NCBI GenBank assembly: GCA_016840285.1
Contig: JAEOSR010000051.1
Coordinates: 70,732 to 134,731 of the forward strand
DNA from: Candidatus Hodarchaeota archaeon
GTDB taxonomy: Archaea > Asgardarchaeota > Heimdallarchaeia > Hodarchaeales > Hodarchaeaceae
Direction of reading: 5' to 3'
DNA: 64,000 nt
Positions 51,583 through 61,187 of the stretch are shown piece by piece. Position 1 is the first letter of the stretch, and every line of letters begins with the position of its first letter. The notes below the pieces were generated by a model that worked only from the letters and a program-made list of their open reading frames with translations, was not told where the DNA came from and searched no databases. A program made the translations under genes and the position numbers.

Positions 51583-52620
51583 ATGAATGAACCAAATGTT
51601 TACGAGTTAAAACAAACGTTTCTTTCATTGGCTGGCCGTGGAGACCCGTGGAGTGTTTTGACACGACAGAGAAAGAACATATTAAGGGCAATGTATGATG
51701 GTTTATCCTTTGAGAAAATAGCTGAAATATTCCAGATTTCCATTAATCAATTAATCGCCGAAATTAAGCCGTTAGAAGAAGCAAATCTTGCAAAAAAGGA
51801 GAATGAACATACCTACATGCCAACATTCTTTATTGCAGGTAAGTCTGAAACAAAGATCATTTATGAAACTTCAAAGGGAACAGGAAATATTCTTGCTGAA
51901 GTCCTGTTATCGAAATGGTATAATATTGAGGAGATATACTCAAAGCTTTCAATCAGTCAGGTCTATCCTTTGAAAAATCAGGCATTTATGCTAATTGGGT
52001 CAAGAATATTTGATATAGGTCTTCTTGGAGCGTTATCAGAAGATAAGACGCTTCTTGAGCCTGCACCGAAACGGTCAAGTCCCGAAAAACCAGATGCACG
52101 CTACTATTTCTGGATGGTAGAAGGTGATCTTGAACACCTTGGAAAATATGGACAGGAAGCAATCACAGTACCATGGCCCAACTGGTACCTCCTCACTTTC
52201 GGGCAAAGCTGGATCCAAAAAAATAGGAATGAAATAAGAGATACCTTTGAGAAGAAATGTGTTGAAATGATAGATTCAGGTCTACTAAAAAGTCCTGAAT
52301 CTCTTGCAGAGGAACTTGAAGTTCCCTTTCTGAATAAGGATGATTCTCTTTTATGGAGTGATCTTACAAATCAGTTATCAAAAGAATTATTGAAGACGGT
52401 CAAAGAGCAGAAAGATAGTTTTAAAGAGTTTTACAACACGTTAAAAGCAAGTACATACGCTTCTAATAGCTTTGGAGAATTTTTTTGCTGGTATATCCAT
52501 CTTGCTTATGTATGGGCAATTGATAATCTTGTTCAAAGGGGTTTGATAATGATTCCCCCAAAATATTTCAGTTCTATTATAATGTACAGAGAAGGTCAGG
52601 AAGGCCTACTGGTAACATGA
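51583..52620 (+). CDS. HTH-domain protein of unknown function
   Basis: Protein of 345 residues. The N-terminal 60 residues form a helix-turn-helix of the sigma-70 region 4/LuxR type (RQRKNILRAMYDGLSFEKIA, then EIFQISINQLIAEIKPLEEA). The rest is helical and not recognised, with EGDLEHLGKYGQEAITVPWP as a distinctive block. It is probably a DNA-binding regulator with a large sensor or effector domain. The metallo-hydrolase gene follows 24 bases after. Confidence 0.6.
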   Translation: MNEPNVYELKQTFLSLAGRGDPWSVLTRQRKNILRAMYDGLSFEKIAEIFQISINQLIAEIKPLEEANLAKKENEHTYMPTFFIAGKSETKIIYETSKGTGNILAEVLLSKWYNIEEIYSKLSISQVYPLKNQAFMLIGSRIFDIGLLGALSEDKTLLEPAPKRSSPEKPDARYYFWMVEGDLEHLGKYGQEAITVPWPNWYLLTFGQSWIQKNRNEIRDTFEKKCVEMIDSGLLKSPESLAEELEVPFLNKDDSLLWSDLTNQLSKELLKTVKEQKDSFKEFYNTLKASTYASNSFGEFFCWYIHLAYVWAIDNLVQRGLIMIPPKYFSSIIMYREGQEGLLVT

Positions 52621-52644
52621 GAACATATCGATATTATAATATGT

Positions 52645-53421
52645 TTGGTATTTTCAGGATTGGAGTACAATCAGATCGCTTCAAATGTAATAACAACATC
52701 TCCAAAGACCATTGATGAACTGACGGGGATAGATCCTTCAGAAACCGTTGCATTGACTTGTATCAACCTACCAAAGGCGTTAATAATTGTTGAATGTGGG
52801 GCTAATAGCGAAAAGGCAAAAGAATTTCGTCGTCGTATGGAGCATCAATACAACAGAAAGATGTCACATTTACTCTTAACTCATGCCCATTGGGACCATT
52901 CGGATGCGTTGAACGCTTTTCAGGATGTAACAGTAGTTATATCGAAGAAGGGAGCAACTAAAATCAAGGCTGATGTCAAAGTAGCAGAGACTTTTACAAT
53001 TGGATCTGAAGGAAAGGAAGTTCTTTTCCAAGTATCAGAAGGACATTCACCAGACTCGGCGTATGTGTATTATCCTTCAGATAAGGTGTTGATCACTGGG
53101 GATAATCTCCTCTCCTGTTATGCTCAAGTGTTTTCAAATGGCAAAATAGTGTTAGAGCTCTATCGATCTTGGGAATCATTAGATGTGAAACATATCATTC
53201 CAGGACATGGATTCGTGGTAAATAAGGACTATTTGATCAATGTGAGAACCTATTTTGATGACTTAATTGAAGTTCTAACCGAATTAAAATCTCAAGGGTT
53301 GACCATTAATCAGGTGCTTAAACATGCTGATCTGCCTGAATATTGCTATAAAAATCATTCTAAATGGAAAGAAGGAGGTAAACGACATACTGGCTGGCTT
53401 AACAGCGGAATTAAGTATTGA
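52645..53421 (+). CDS. Metallo-beta-lactamase-fold hydrolase
   Basis: Protein of 258 residues with complete metal motifs: THAHWDHSDAL (HxHxDH), SEGHSPDSAYVYY (third His), ITGDNLLS (bridging Asp) and IIPGHGFVV (last His). Two metal ions would be bound. The family covers thioesterases, glyoxalase II-like enzymes, lactonases and others; nothing visible narrows the substrate. Start is TTG. The preceding HTH gene on the same strand may regulate it. Confidence 0.85.
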   Translation: MVFSGLEYNQIASNVITTSPKTIDELTGIDPSETVALTCINLPKALIIVECGANSEKAKEFRRRMEHQYNRKMSHLLLTHAHWDHSDALNAFQDVTVVISKKGATKIKADVKVAETFTIGSEGKEVLFQVSEGHSPDSAYVYYPSDKVLITGDNLLSCYAQVFSNGKIVLELYRSWESLDVKHIIPGHGFVVNKDYLINVRTYFDDLIEVLTELKSQGLTINQVLKHADLPEYCYKNHSKWKEGGKRHTGWLNSGIKY

Positions 53422-53488
53422 TATAGGCATGTATAATAATTCTTTTAAGCTGACGGTTTAGTAAAAAACTAAATCGTAATCCGAGAAA

Positions 53489-54136
53489 ATGAAAGGGATT
53501 GGAAGAACCATGGAATTTGTTTCACGAGCCACACCTTTATACGAATTTTTACGGTATTGTAACAATACCAACATGGAAAGAAAAATACTTGATTGTGGAG
53601 CTGGAGGAAGACAACCACCTTTGTATTTATTCTACCAATATGGCTATAAAACTTTTGGAATAGATATCAGTGAGTATGCAATCAAGAATGCAGAAGATTT
53701 CTGTAAGACAAATAACCAGAATATAGATCTAAACATCAATTTGGGTGATATGAGAAGAATAGATTTTGAAGATGGAAGTTTTCCATTTGTGTATTCCTAC
53801 AATACAATCATGCATATGTCAAAGAAAGACATCAATAAAGCGATGAAAGAAATAGAAAGGATTCTCGCACCAAATGGGTTGTGCTTCGTGAATTTTGGTT
53901 CAGAAGATTCAAAGATTGGTGATAGAGGGGAGAAGATCGGTAAGGGAGAATACGCGTTACCTATTGGGGATAATGAAACAGCTCTCCATTCTTTTCACAC
54001 AGATGATGAGGCCGATGCGTATTTTTCAAATTTTGAACTTCTCCATAAAGAAAAGGGCATGTTCTATCGATATGAAAAAGGAAAAGTGGATTTTATCCTC
54101 GGTGAAATAAATTATATTGGAAAAAAGCTTTATTGA
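53489..54136 (+). CDS. SAM-dependent methyltransferase
   Basis: Class I methyltransferase of 215 residues. Motif I is KILDCGAGGRQPPLYLFYQY, an unusual Gly-rich loop with an inserted RQPP, followed by TFGIDISEYAIKNAEDF (acidic SAM-ribose contact), MRRIDFEDGSFPFVYSYNTI and a post-motif helix. The motif I variant occurs in a subset of small-molecule methyltransferases. Substrate unknown. The last 7 bases overlap the end of the convergent radical SAM gene. Confidence 0.82.
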   Translation: MKGIGRTMEFVSRATPLYEFLRYCNNTNMERKILDCGAGGRQPPLYLFYQYGYKTFGIDISEYAIKNAEDFCKTNNQNIDLNINLGDMRRIDFEDGSFPFVYSYNTIMHMSKKDINKAMKEIERILAPNGLCFVNFGSEDSKIGDRGEKIGKGEYALPIGDNETALHSFHTDDEADAYFSNFELLHKEKGMFYRYEKGKVDFILGEINYIGKKLY

Positions 54137-56160
54137 CTAAAAAATATCTGAAATTCATCGCTGAGGGGAATGTTTTTTAGATAAAGCAAGTATCTAACAA
54201 AGAAGATAGAGAGTGCGTCGCTGAATGAACTTTCATTTACTACAGAAAACATTTCATCCTTGTTTGAATAGCGTTCAAAGAATTTCACCGCAACTTGATA
54301 GGGGGAAAGATTTAGAGTGGCTTTAAGGCTTGGTAAGCCAAGATGTTCCATGACTGGAATAAGTTTTTTTTCATGGGAAAATAACACAAAAAGTATAGCC
54401 GTATTGGTTGCGAAATTAATTAGGGGCTTTCTTCCTGGTGTTGGATTGAAAAGTAATTTGAGATTGTGTGCTGTAGGATTATTACGTAGAAAAGTTAGGA
54501 AATCCAGAACCTCTGGTATCTCTGTTAACTCAGTGAAATCAAACCTCGATTTAATTGCTGAACTCCACCATGACAAGAAAGTTTCTGGCTTAAGATTTAA
54601 AGCTAGAAACCAATTCCAATCTTTTTTGAAGAGATGTCTGTGTGAAAGGTAGGTATCCCCTACCAATACAAAAAACTCTTCTAAAACCTCATCACTACCA
54701 AAGTGACGTAAGAGAGCGGGAGGATACACAAAAGAAGGATACAGCACATTATATGAATTATTGATTACTCCATTGACTGACGACCAAGTATGTTTCAACA
54801 GCTCATCAGTTGGTTGTATAAAATCGTATAGTCTTGTTGCTTTGTTCATATAACAAGAATCAAAAAGTTGATTCAGTCCAGCATCATCAGCGCGTTTTAA
54901 TGTGACACGGATAGTCTCAGGGGTAATTTCTTTGTTTCCAAGAAAGATGTTCCAAGAATTCATGAAATCATCAGGATTCAAAGATTGGGGAGCTCTGAAT
55001 ATTCGTTCCTCCAAAGAATAAAATCTTTTTCCTTTTTCTTTGAACTCATCTTTGACCACTTCTTTTGCCTGAGTGAAAAAATGGATGATATCATTACTCT
55101 TTAGAGGAGCCTTAATTGCTGCAAGATTAGCATCATCTAGTGAAACAACATCATTGGAGCCTCCACGAAATCCCGCCTTTCTGATGTGTTTTAATTCATC
55201 TGCAGAGAGCGTCATAAGAAATAGAGCATGCCACGATACTTTCTCATAATCCTCCCTCTCTTTGTTAATTTCGATTATTCGATCTGCGAGATTCATCATA
55301 AACTCATTACTGTCTGTATTAATTTCAGAACATATAAAAAACAGTTGGTTCAGCTGATAATTCCTAAGAAAGGTGATTTCCTCTTCGATAACGTCTAAAT
55401 CTCGGTGTTGTACTTTTCTTCCCTCAACCAAGGGTTCTGAACAAAAGGAACAATACATTGCGCACCCCCGAACCACTTCTATAGGAACTCTAGACTCTAC
55501 ATTCTCTCCTAAAAATCGAGAATAGAAGGCCTGTCGGTCTGCAATAATTTTTGCATTGTATTCTGGACGCGATGCCGGAGGGAAAAATCGGAGGGGCCCC
55601 TTTTGGAGAGTCCCTACTTGATAATAAACAAGATTGGGGATCTTCTCTAAATTCTGTCTATCAAGAAGGTCTTCAAAATGTTCAAAAAAGCCATCAGGCC
55701 CTCCAATGACACCATAGTCGGGTTTTAAGTACTTCATCAACTTTCCTGGCATGATAGAAAAGGCATACCCTCCAATGACGATAGGAATTCCAGTTAGTTT
55801 ACGAAGAATTTGAATTAAAAGTTTCGTTGCTTCGATTGGATAATAATCAGCCCTATCATATGGTAGAAAAACAATTGATCGATGGTAGTAATTGTTCTGA
55901 ACGCGTTCACGATAGTCATTTACGTCCACAGCGTCAGTGTTTCTTAAAGTAACTAGGATCATATCGAAGGATTCTTTTTGGAGTAATTTCCGCAGATAAA
56001 CTTCCCACTGATCCCCTGAAATCCCATACAAATCGTTGCAGACAGTATGAATGTCAAACCTGTCTGCGATCTCTGAAACCTGGATGAAAGCGTAAGGATA
56101 CATCAAATTAGTCTTTAGATTACTTGCATTGAGTAAAAGTACGGTTCGTTGAGGTCGCAT
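54130..56160 (-). CDS. Large B12-binding radical SAM protein
   Basis: Protein of 676 residues. The N-terminal 190 residues are B12-binding-like (TVLLLNASN, then IPIVIGGYAFSIMPGKLM). The radical SAM motif is RGCAMYCSFCSEP (Cys233, Cys237, Cys240). The barrel continues to about 420, followed by a 250-residue helical C-terminal region with many Phe, Trp and Leu that I do not recognise. The opening and the GGYAFS loop resemble the other radical SAM protein at 5772-7250, but this one is much longer. It is probably a cobalamin-dependent methylase or oxidoreductase with unknown substrate. Confidence 0.82.
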   Translation of the reverse strand: MRPQRTVLLLNASNLKTNLMYPYAFIQVSEIADRFDIHTVCNDLYGISGDQWEVYLRKLLQKESFDMILVTLRNTDAVDVNDYRERVQNNYYHRSIVFLPYDRADYYPIEATKLLIQILRKLTGIPIVIGGYAFSIMPGKLMKYLKPDYGVIGGPDGFFEHFEDLLDRQNLEKIPNLVYYQVGTLQKGPLRFFPPASRPEYNAKIIADRQAFYSRFLGENVESRVPIEVVRGCAMYCSFCSEPLVEGRKVQHRDLDVIEEEITFLRNYQLNQLFFICSEINTDSNEFMMNLADRIIEINKEREDYEKVSWHALFLMTLSADELKHIRKAGFRGGSNDVVSLDDANLAAIKAPLKSNDIIHFFTQAKEVVKDEFKEKGKRFYSLEERIFRAPQSLNPDDFMNSWNIFLGNKEITPETIRVTLKRADDAGLNQLFDSCYMNKATRLYDFIQPTDELLKHTWSSVNGVINNSYNVLYPSFVYPPALLRHFGSDEVLEEFFVLVGDTYLSHRHLFKKDWNWFLALNLKPETFLSWWSSAIKSRFDFTELTEIPEVLDFLTFLRNNPTAHNLKLLFNPTPGRKPLINFATNTAILFVLFSHEKKLIPVMEHLGLPSLKATLNLSPYQVAVKFFERYSNKDEMFSVVNESSFSDALSIFFVRYLLYLKNIPLSDEFQIFFSQ

Positions 56161-56353
56161 AATAATTTTACCTCAAAATCAACTGTTTTGATTCGAAGAA
56201 ATTATTGACTCTTGATAAATATGTCTCTCAAAGCAAAAGGAAAGATTGTGAAAAAAACCTGTTCTGGCCTTTGTATGCAATTTTAATTGAACCTATCATT
56301 GAATACGATTAATGCAAGGATTCATTTAAATCACGAGAATTGATTGTAACCAC

Positions 56354-57211
56354 ATGAGCAAAATAAGAGAAATCTATAGAATATCGAAAAGCATACCAAC
56401 AATGGAGGGAGCAGGTGTCCAATTAAAACGGGCATTTGCACAAAAAGAAACATCAATTCTAGACCCATTCTTATTACTTGATGATTTCCACTCAGATAAT
56501 CCAGATGATTATATTGCAGGGTTTCCTTGGCATCCTCATAGAGGGATTGAAACTGTCACGTATATGCTCGAAGGCAAAGTAAATCACCAAGATAGTATCG
56601 GTAATAGTGGTGTCATAAAAGGAGGAGACATACAATGGATGACAGCTGGATCTGGTATCATTCATTCAGAAATGCCAGCACAAATAGAAGGTCTGTTGTG
56701 GGGATTTCAATTGTGGGTGAATTTACCCGCTTCAAATAAAATGATGCCTCCTCGTTACCAAGATATTACTGCGGATAACGTCCCAGAGATTACAAATGAA
56801 AAAGGAGTCAAAATCAGAATCTTAGCTGGAGAAATGAATGGACACAAGGGACCTGTACAAGACATTATCACGAACCCAGAATACTTAGATGTGACCATCC
56901 CACCAAACACAAAACTTGAACACAAGATTCAGAAAGATTATACCGCTTTTGCTTATTGTTTCGGGGGTGAAGGCTATTTTGAGCCGAGTAAAGAACAACT
57001 TATTCCTGCAGAGAGTCTTATAATCTATAAGAACGGAGATTTAGTACAAATTAAAGCATCGGATGATGTACAGGTTCGATTCTTATTAGTATCAGGTAAA
57101 CCCGTCAAAGAACCTATAGCTTGGTATGGGCCTATAGTGATGAACACCCAAGATGAAATACAGACTGCTTTTGAGGAATATCGTAATGAGACATTCTTAA
57201 AATCAAATTAA
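56354..57211 (+). CDS. Pirin-family protein
   Basis: Protein of 285 residues with two cupin domains. The N-terminal cupin has the metal motif FPWHPHRGIETVTYMLEG, then a second His/Glu set in MTAGSGIIHSEMP. The C-terminal cupin (TKLEHKIQKDYTAFAYCFGG) lacks metal ligands, as in other pirins. Bacterial and archaeal pirins can be quercetinases or redox-sensitive regulators. Start ATG. Monocistronic, with a 192-base AT-rich upstream region. Confidence 0.93.
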   Translation: MSKIREIYRISKSIPTMEGAGVQLKRAFAQKETSILDPFLLLDDFHSDNPDDYIAGFPWHPHRGIETVTYMLEGKVNHQDSIGNSGVIKGGDIQWMTAGSGIIHSEMPAQIEGLLWGFQLWVNLPASNKMMPPRYQDITADNVPEITNEKGVKIRILAGEMNGHKGPVQDIITNPEYLDVTIPPNTKLEHKIQKDYTAFAYCFGGEGYFEPSKEQLIPAESLIIYKNGDLVQIKASDDVQVRFLLVSGKPVKEPIAWYGPIVMNTQDEIQTAFEEYRNETFLKSN

Positions 57212-57341
57212 ATAGCATCCATGTGGTTTCTTTCCCAGTAGGATTGGCAACTCATTACATCATTAGGAAACCTTTTAAGGTGACGATTTAGTCTTTCACT
57301 GAACCGTGTTAAAAGAACTAACCAATCTATGAGGTGTTATA

Positions 57342-57920
57342 TTGAAAGTAGCTAAAACAAGGGAAGACTATCATGTCATTCCAGAACAGACCATTACGAT
57401 TACCAGGATCCCCAATGGATCAATATTAGATATCGGAGGGGGTGGTGAGGGAGTTATTGCCCAAATAGGTGGAAAATGGATCACGGCTGTGGATAAATTG
57501 CAGAGTGAGATCGATGAAGCGAAACCCCAGGCTCCTGATGCAAACTGGCTATGTGCAGATGCTACTAATTTATCAGGGTTTCCTGACGGATCCTTTGATA
57601 ATGCAACAGCATTCTTCAGTGGCTTGTATATGACTAAGGAAATCCTAGTTGAAGTATTTCGTGAAGTTTATCGGTTGATCCCAGAAAAAGGAGTATTTTG
57701 GATTTGGGATGCAATAATTGATTACCAAATCGGGCCATTTATCATTCAATTACGAATCGAGATTCCAAACGGTAAAGTGGTCACCACAGGGTACGGTCGT
57801 CGACGTGTGGAACGAGATCGCAATGTTTCCGATACTCAACGTCTATTAAAAGAAAGTAGTTTTAGTATCGAAGAAGTTAAAGAACATCAGTATTGGTACT
57901 TTATAGCAGCGAAAAAATAA
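57342..57920 (+). CDS. SAM-dependent methyltransferase
   Basis: Class I methyltransferase of 192 residues. Motif I SILDIGGGGEGVIAQIGGKW has an extended Gly run, followed by ITAVDKLQSEIDEA, motif II-like DGSFDNATAFFSGLYM and motif III EVYRLIPEKGVFWIWDAIID. The C-terminal strand pair reads VVTTGYGRRRVERD. Substrate unknown. Start TTG. It stands 130 bases after the pirin gene. Confidence 0.8.
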   Translation: MKVAKTREDYHVIPEQTITITRIPNGSILDIGGGGEGVIAQIGGKWITAVDKLQSEIDEAKPQAPDANWLCADATNLSGFPDGSFDNATAFFSGLYMTKEILVEVFREVYRLIPEKGVFWIWDAIIDYQIGPFIIQLRIEIPNGKVVTTGYGRRRVERDRNVSDTQRLLKESSFSIEEVKEHQYWYFIAAKK

Positions 57921-58036
57921 TCATGGAGATATGTCACTTGGAGCACAACTGTCGGGTAATCCTTTGAGAAACATATGTCATTGAATACACCTCTAGCAAT
58001 AAAATAATAGCCCATTTTAATTAATATTTCTGAACT

Positions 58037-58071
58037 GGATAAGTGATCAGAGCTTATCCGTGTAATACACG
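58037..58071. promoter_or_regulatory. Two adjacent inverted repeats upstream of the glycosylase gene
   Basis: GGATAAG (58037-58043) pairs with CTTATCC (58053-58059) across 9 bases. CGTGT (58059-58063) pairs with ACACG (58067-58071) across 3 bases. The stems are directly adjacent in an otherwise gene-free spacer of 237 bases. They could form an RNA terminator/attenuator or mark a protein-binding site. Confidence 0.4.
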
Positions 58072-58157
58072 ACCATAGGATAGCGTGAGCAGGTAAAAAT
58101 AGAAGGATATTTAACTTAAGGAAAAGATTAGCTCAAATAATGTAAGATGGAGTAACA

Positions 58158-58760
58158 TTGACGATTAAACGATGCTCATGGGCTGGTTCAGATCCAGTGA
58201 TGGTTGATTATCATGATAGGGAATGGGGGGTGCCTGTTCACGATGATACGGAACTGTATGAATTTCTCCTTCTTGAAGGGGCTCAAGCGGGTTTAAGCTG
58301 GGCAACTATTTTGAATAGGCGTGAGGGATATCGAAAAGCATTTGAAAACTTTGATGTTCAGAAGGTAGCATTATTTTCTGAAGACGATTTAGAGAGATTG
58401 ATACAGAACCCAGGCGTCATTCGGAACCGGTTAAAGATCAACAGTGCAATTAATAACGCCCGTCTGTTTATTAAAATCCAAGAAGAGTATGGCTCATTCG
58501 ATCAATACATCTGGGGATTTATAAACTACCAACCAATAATTAATCGGTTTAAAAAGCTCGCCGATATTCCTGCTTCAACGGAACTATCTACAACCATAAG
58601 CAAAGCCTTAAAGAAACGAGGCTTTAATTTCGTTGGTCCAACTATCTGTTATGCGTTTATGCAAGCAGTGGGGATGGTAAATGATCATATTCTTGACTGT
58701 TTTCGGTATTCGGAAATTATGAATCTAATTCATAACCATGGAGGAACTGACAATATCTGA
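58158..58760 (+). CDS. tag: DNA-3-methyladenine glycosylase I
   Basis: Base-excision repair enzyme of 200 residues that removes 3-methyladenine from DNA. It opens with the family signature RCSWAGSDPVMVDYHDREWG (zinc ligand Cys and His), followed by EFLLLEGAQAGLSWATILNR with the catalytic Glu and the Trp pocket. The C-terminus FNFVGPTICYAFMQAVGMVN, then HILDCFRY, carries the remaining zinc His and Cys. Start TTG. The gene overlaps the next by 23 bases, so the two are cotranscribed. Confidence 0.95.
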   Translation: MTIKRCSWAGSDPVMVDYHDREWGVPVHDDTELYEFLLLEGAQAGLSWATILNRREGYRKAFENFDVQKVALFSEDDLERLIQNPGVIRNRLKINSAINNARLFIKIQEEYGSFDQYIWGFINYQPIINRFKKLADIPASTELSTTISKALKKRGFNFVGPTICYAFMQAVGMVNDHILDCFRYSEIMNLIHNHGGTDNI

Positions 58761-60393
58761 TCAAAAATTCAAAGAGATTATGGAAGAATTAATCAACCTT
58801 ATGTTTGATTATAATCCCGCATTAGCGGCCTATATGGGAAAGGAAGAGTATGAAAAGAAAGTTGCCAATGGGACTCCTGAAAATTACTTCGCTTTTGTTG
58901 CAGACCTTTCAAATTGTCTTAATCGACTTAATGAGATCGATGACACACAACTCAATCCTGAAAATCACATCTTATTCAAAGTATGCCATGATACACTTGT
59001 TCTCTTTCTCTTTTTCCATGAAAACTTCCCTCTTTGGAATAGGGAACCATTTGGCCTAGAAGATATTCAGCGAACGATTTTTGTTTTATTACAACGGAAA
59101 GGCCCCACTGAAGGTGTCGCTGAGGCTGTAATTGCCCAACTGGAACAGCTTCCCCAATTCTTAGAGGAATTTCGCCTACGTTTTAAGGCTTCGAGAATTC
59201 CAAAGCTATGGCACGAAACAAGTTACAAGATGATTCAATCCACCCCCCAGTTCTTAGGCTACTTAGAAATGATCTTTCAATCCTCAATTGATGATAATTT
59301 GAAAAAGAACATTTCAGATGCCATCAGTAAAGCTAAAACAGCTATTGAATTCCATACCTCTTGGATTCAGGGTCTTCCTGTCGATGATGATGAATTCGCT
59401 TGGGCACTAGGCCAAACGAACTTTGAGAAGATGATATCACTCCGAAAACTTCCGTTGGATCGTGAAAAGATTTTAAAAACTGGTTATGAGCTCCTAGATT
59501 CTTTAACTGAACAGGTCCATCAACTTACTAGTAAAATTGATCCTACCAAAACTTCTGATGAGGTAATTAATGAGATTAATTCGAATCAACCTCCAACGTT
59601 TGAAATGGTTCTAGAACATGCTAGACAGGAAGCCAAACGTGCGAAAGAATTCATCTTAGCACACGATCTTGCTAGTATCCCTCCAAATGAAAATTTGGTA
59701 ATAGCAGAGACTCCCGCTTATCTTGCTCCTATTATCCCAATTGCTATGTACGGACCCTGCCCCTATTACGATCGCACACAACCTGGGATTTATTACATCA
59801 CCCGGCCCTCGAGTGAAGTCAGCTTGGAACAGTTTGGGTTTCATTCCTACCATAGTTTACCAAATATCATGGTTCATGAAAGCTATCCAGGTCATCATTT
59901 AGATTTATGTTGGAATAATCATGTGGGTTCACCTCTAAACTTAATTTCCCTTTTCGCTAGTACTTTAGGGGCTGAAACCGTAGAGGGATGGGCACACTAC
60001 TGCGAAGAGATGATGCTTGAACAGGGTTTTCATGATGAAATTGGTCGTGATAAGGTTAAGCTTGCCATTCTCTTAGGGCAGCTCTGGCGAGCAGTTCGCA
60101 TCATTGTTGATGTTGAACTTCATTGTAAGCAGCGGACGGTTGATGACGCCATTCAGCTCTTGGTTGATCGAGCTAAAACTGAAGTACAAACCGCTACCGC
60201 AGAAGTTCGTAGATATACCACTGCTCCTGGCTACCAATTATCCTATTTAATTGGGAAGCTACTTATTCAGAACCTTCGCAAAGAAGTCGAAACAAAACAA
60301 GGTGACCAATTTAAGTTGAAAAAATTTCACGATATTATCTTGAAAAGTGGGGATCTCCCATATTATTTGTTAAAGGAGCAAGTTGACGTTTAA
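58738..60393 (+). CDS. DUF885-family putative metallopeptidase
   Basis: Protein of 551 residues of the DUF885 family. The catalytic-type zinc motif is IMVHESYPGHHLDLC around residue 380, followed by ETVEGWAHYCEEMMLEQGF with further Glu/His ligands. The N-terminal 350 residues are helical. DUF885 proteins are predicted zinc peptidases related to M3/M32-type folds and are usually exported in bacteria; here no signal peptide is seen, so it is probably cytoplasmic. The start lies inside the end of the glycosylase gene (23-base overlap). Confidence 0.85.
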   Translation: MEELTISDQKFKEIMEELINLMFDYNPALAAYMGKEEYEKKVANGTPENYFAFVADLSNCLNRLNEIDDTQLNPENHILFKVCHDTLVLFLFFHENFPLWNREPFGLEDIQRTIFVLLQRKGPTEGVAEAVIAQLEQLPQFLEEFRLRFKASRIPKLWHETSYKMIQSTPQFLGYLEMIFQSSIDDNLKKNISDAISKAKTAIEFHTSWIQGLPVDDDEFAWALGQTNFEKMISLRKLPLDREKILKTGYELLDSLTEQVHQLTSKIDPTKTSDEVINEINSNQPPTFEMVLEHARQEAKRAKEFILAHDLASIPPNENLVIAETPAYLAPIIPIAMYGPCPYYDRTQPGIYYITRPSSEVSLEQFGFHSYHSLPNIMVHESYPGHHLDLCWNNHVGSPLNLISLFASTLGAETVEGWAHYCEEMMLEQGFHDEIGRDKVKLAILLGQLWRAVRIIVDVELHCKQRTVDDAIQLLVDRAKTEVQTATAEVRRYTTAPGYQLSYLIGKLLIQNLRKEVETKQGDQFKLKKFHDIILKSGDLPYYLLKEQVDV

Positions 60394-60402
60394 TCAGACA
60401 TT

Positions 60403-60633
60403 TTATCGCCCTATTGTTTCAATGTGGGGATAATAATCATTAAGACTTCCTAGCTCATGAAAAATACTCGTATCTAATATTTCATCATCATAACCAATGA
60501 AGTCAATCTGAATAGTAAGGTTATTGGTTCTTTTTTGATTTTTTGGAGAATTAACACCATTATTGATAGAAAAAGGATTCAATAGTAAAATAAAAACCAC
60601 TAAAATCATTAGAGCAAGGCTAGACTTCTTCAT
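60403..60633 (-). CDS. Short secreted protein, possibly a truncated gene
   Basis: Protein of 76 residues with a clear signal peptide (KKSSLALMILVVFILLLNPF). After a linker of about 15 residues comes a beta-strand-like block, LTIQIDFIGYDDEILDTS, and a stop soon after. The post-signal part looks like the opening of a larger exported protein rather than a complete domain, so the gene may be cut short. Its end is 9 bases from the end of the convergent DUF885 gene. Confidence 0.5.
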   Translation of the reverse strand: MKKSSLALMILVVFILLLNPFSINNGVNSPKNQKRTNNLTIQIDFIGYDDEILDTSIFHELGSLNDYYPHIETIGR

Positions 60634-60775
60634 CGAATACTCTCATCATTTCTTAATATCATCTCTAATTATGACTCAAAAATGTACTCATTCATGAAAT
60701 TGAATGAAAATTCTTAGGATAATTGTTTCATAATCCGAAGAAATTTATACTACTATATCTAAAACAACTCAGAAT

Positions 60776-61078
60776 ATGTCTGACTCAATGAAATCATCAA
60801 AAACCACAAAAATTTACGATAATAATACTCTTCCTTCCAAATTAGTGGTTAAAAAGCGCTTCAAACGTGGATTTAGGCGGTATCTCAAGAAAAATTATTC
60901 CTATGGACGAAAAGCGTTTATACACAGGATTCAGTATAGGAAGGAGGTGTGGTCAAAAGCTTCACCTTTCTATTATATTTTCCTTATTATAGCGACCATT
61001 TTCTTTGTAGTAATTAGTTTCCTCAATTTAAAAATAATCCATTTCTGTTCTCAATCCTTATTGCTTTATTCCTCATGA
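60776..61078 (+). CDS. Small membrane protein interrupted by a frameshift
   Basis: The first 60 residues are very basic (KKRFKRGFRRYLKKNYSYGR). A membrane helix follows (YIFLIIATIFFVVISFLNL). The frame then degenerates at an A5 run near 61028-61032. With one extra A the protein would continue NNPFLFSILIALFLMIFLLE, then a second basic tail KIRRKKKEKLLKMIRKG, to TGA at 61225-61227: a symmetric two-helix protein of about 150 residues. No family recognised. The tail would overlap the end of the convergent serine hydrolase gene by 40 bases. Confidence 0.55.
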   Translation: MSDSMKSSKTTKIYDNNTLPSKLVVKKRFKRGFRRYLKKNYSYGRKAFIHRIQYRKEVWSKASPFYYIFLIIATIFFVVISFLNLKIIHFCSQSLLLYSS

Positions 61079-61187
61079 TATTCTTGTTAGAGATATGGTA
61101 CGTGGGAGGAAGGAAAGTACCTCAACATGTTGGTCGAAAAATAAGAAGAAAGAAGAAAGAGAAGCTGTTGAAGATGATTAGAAAGGG

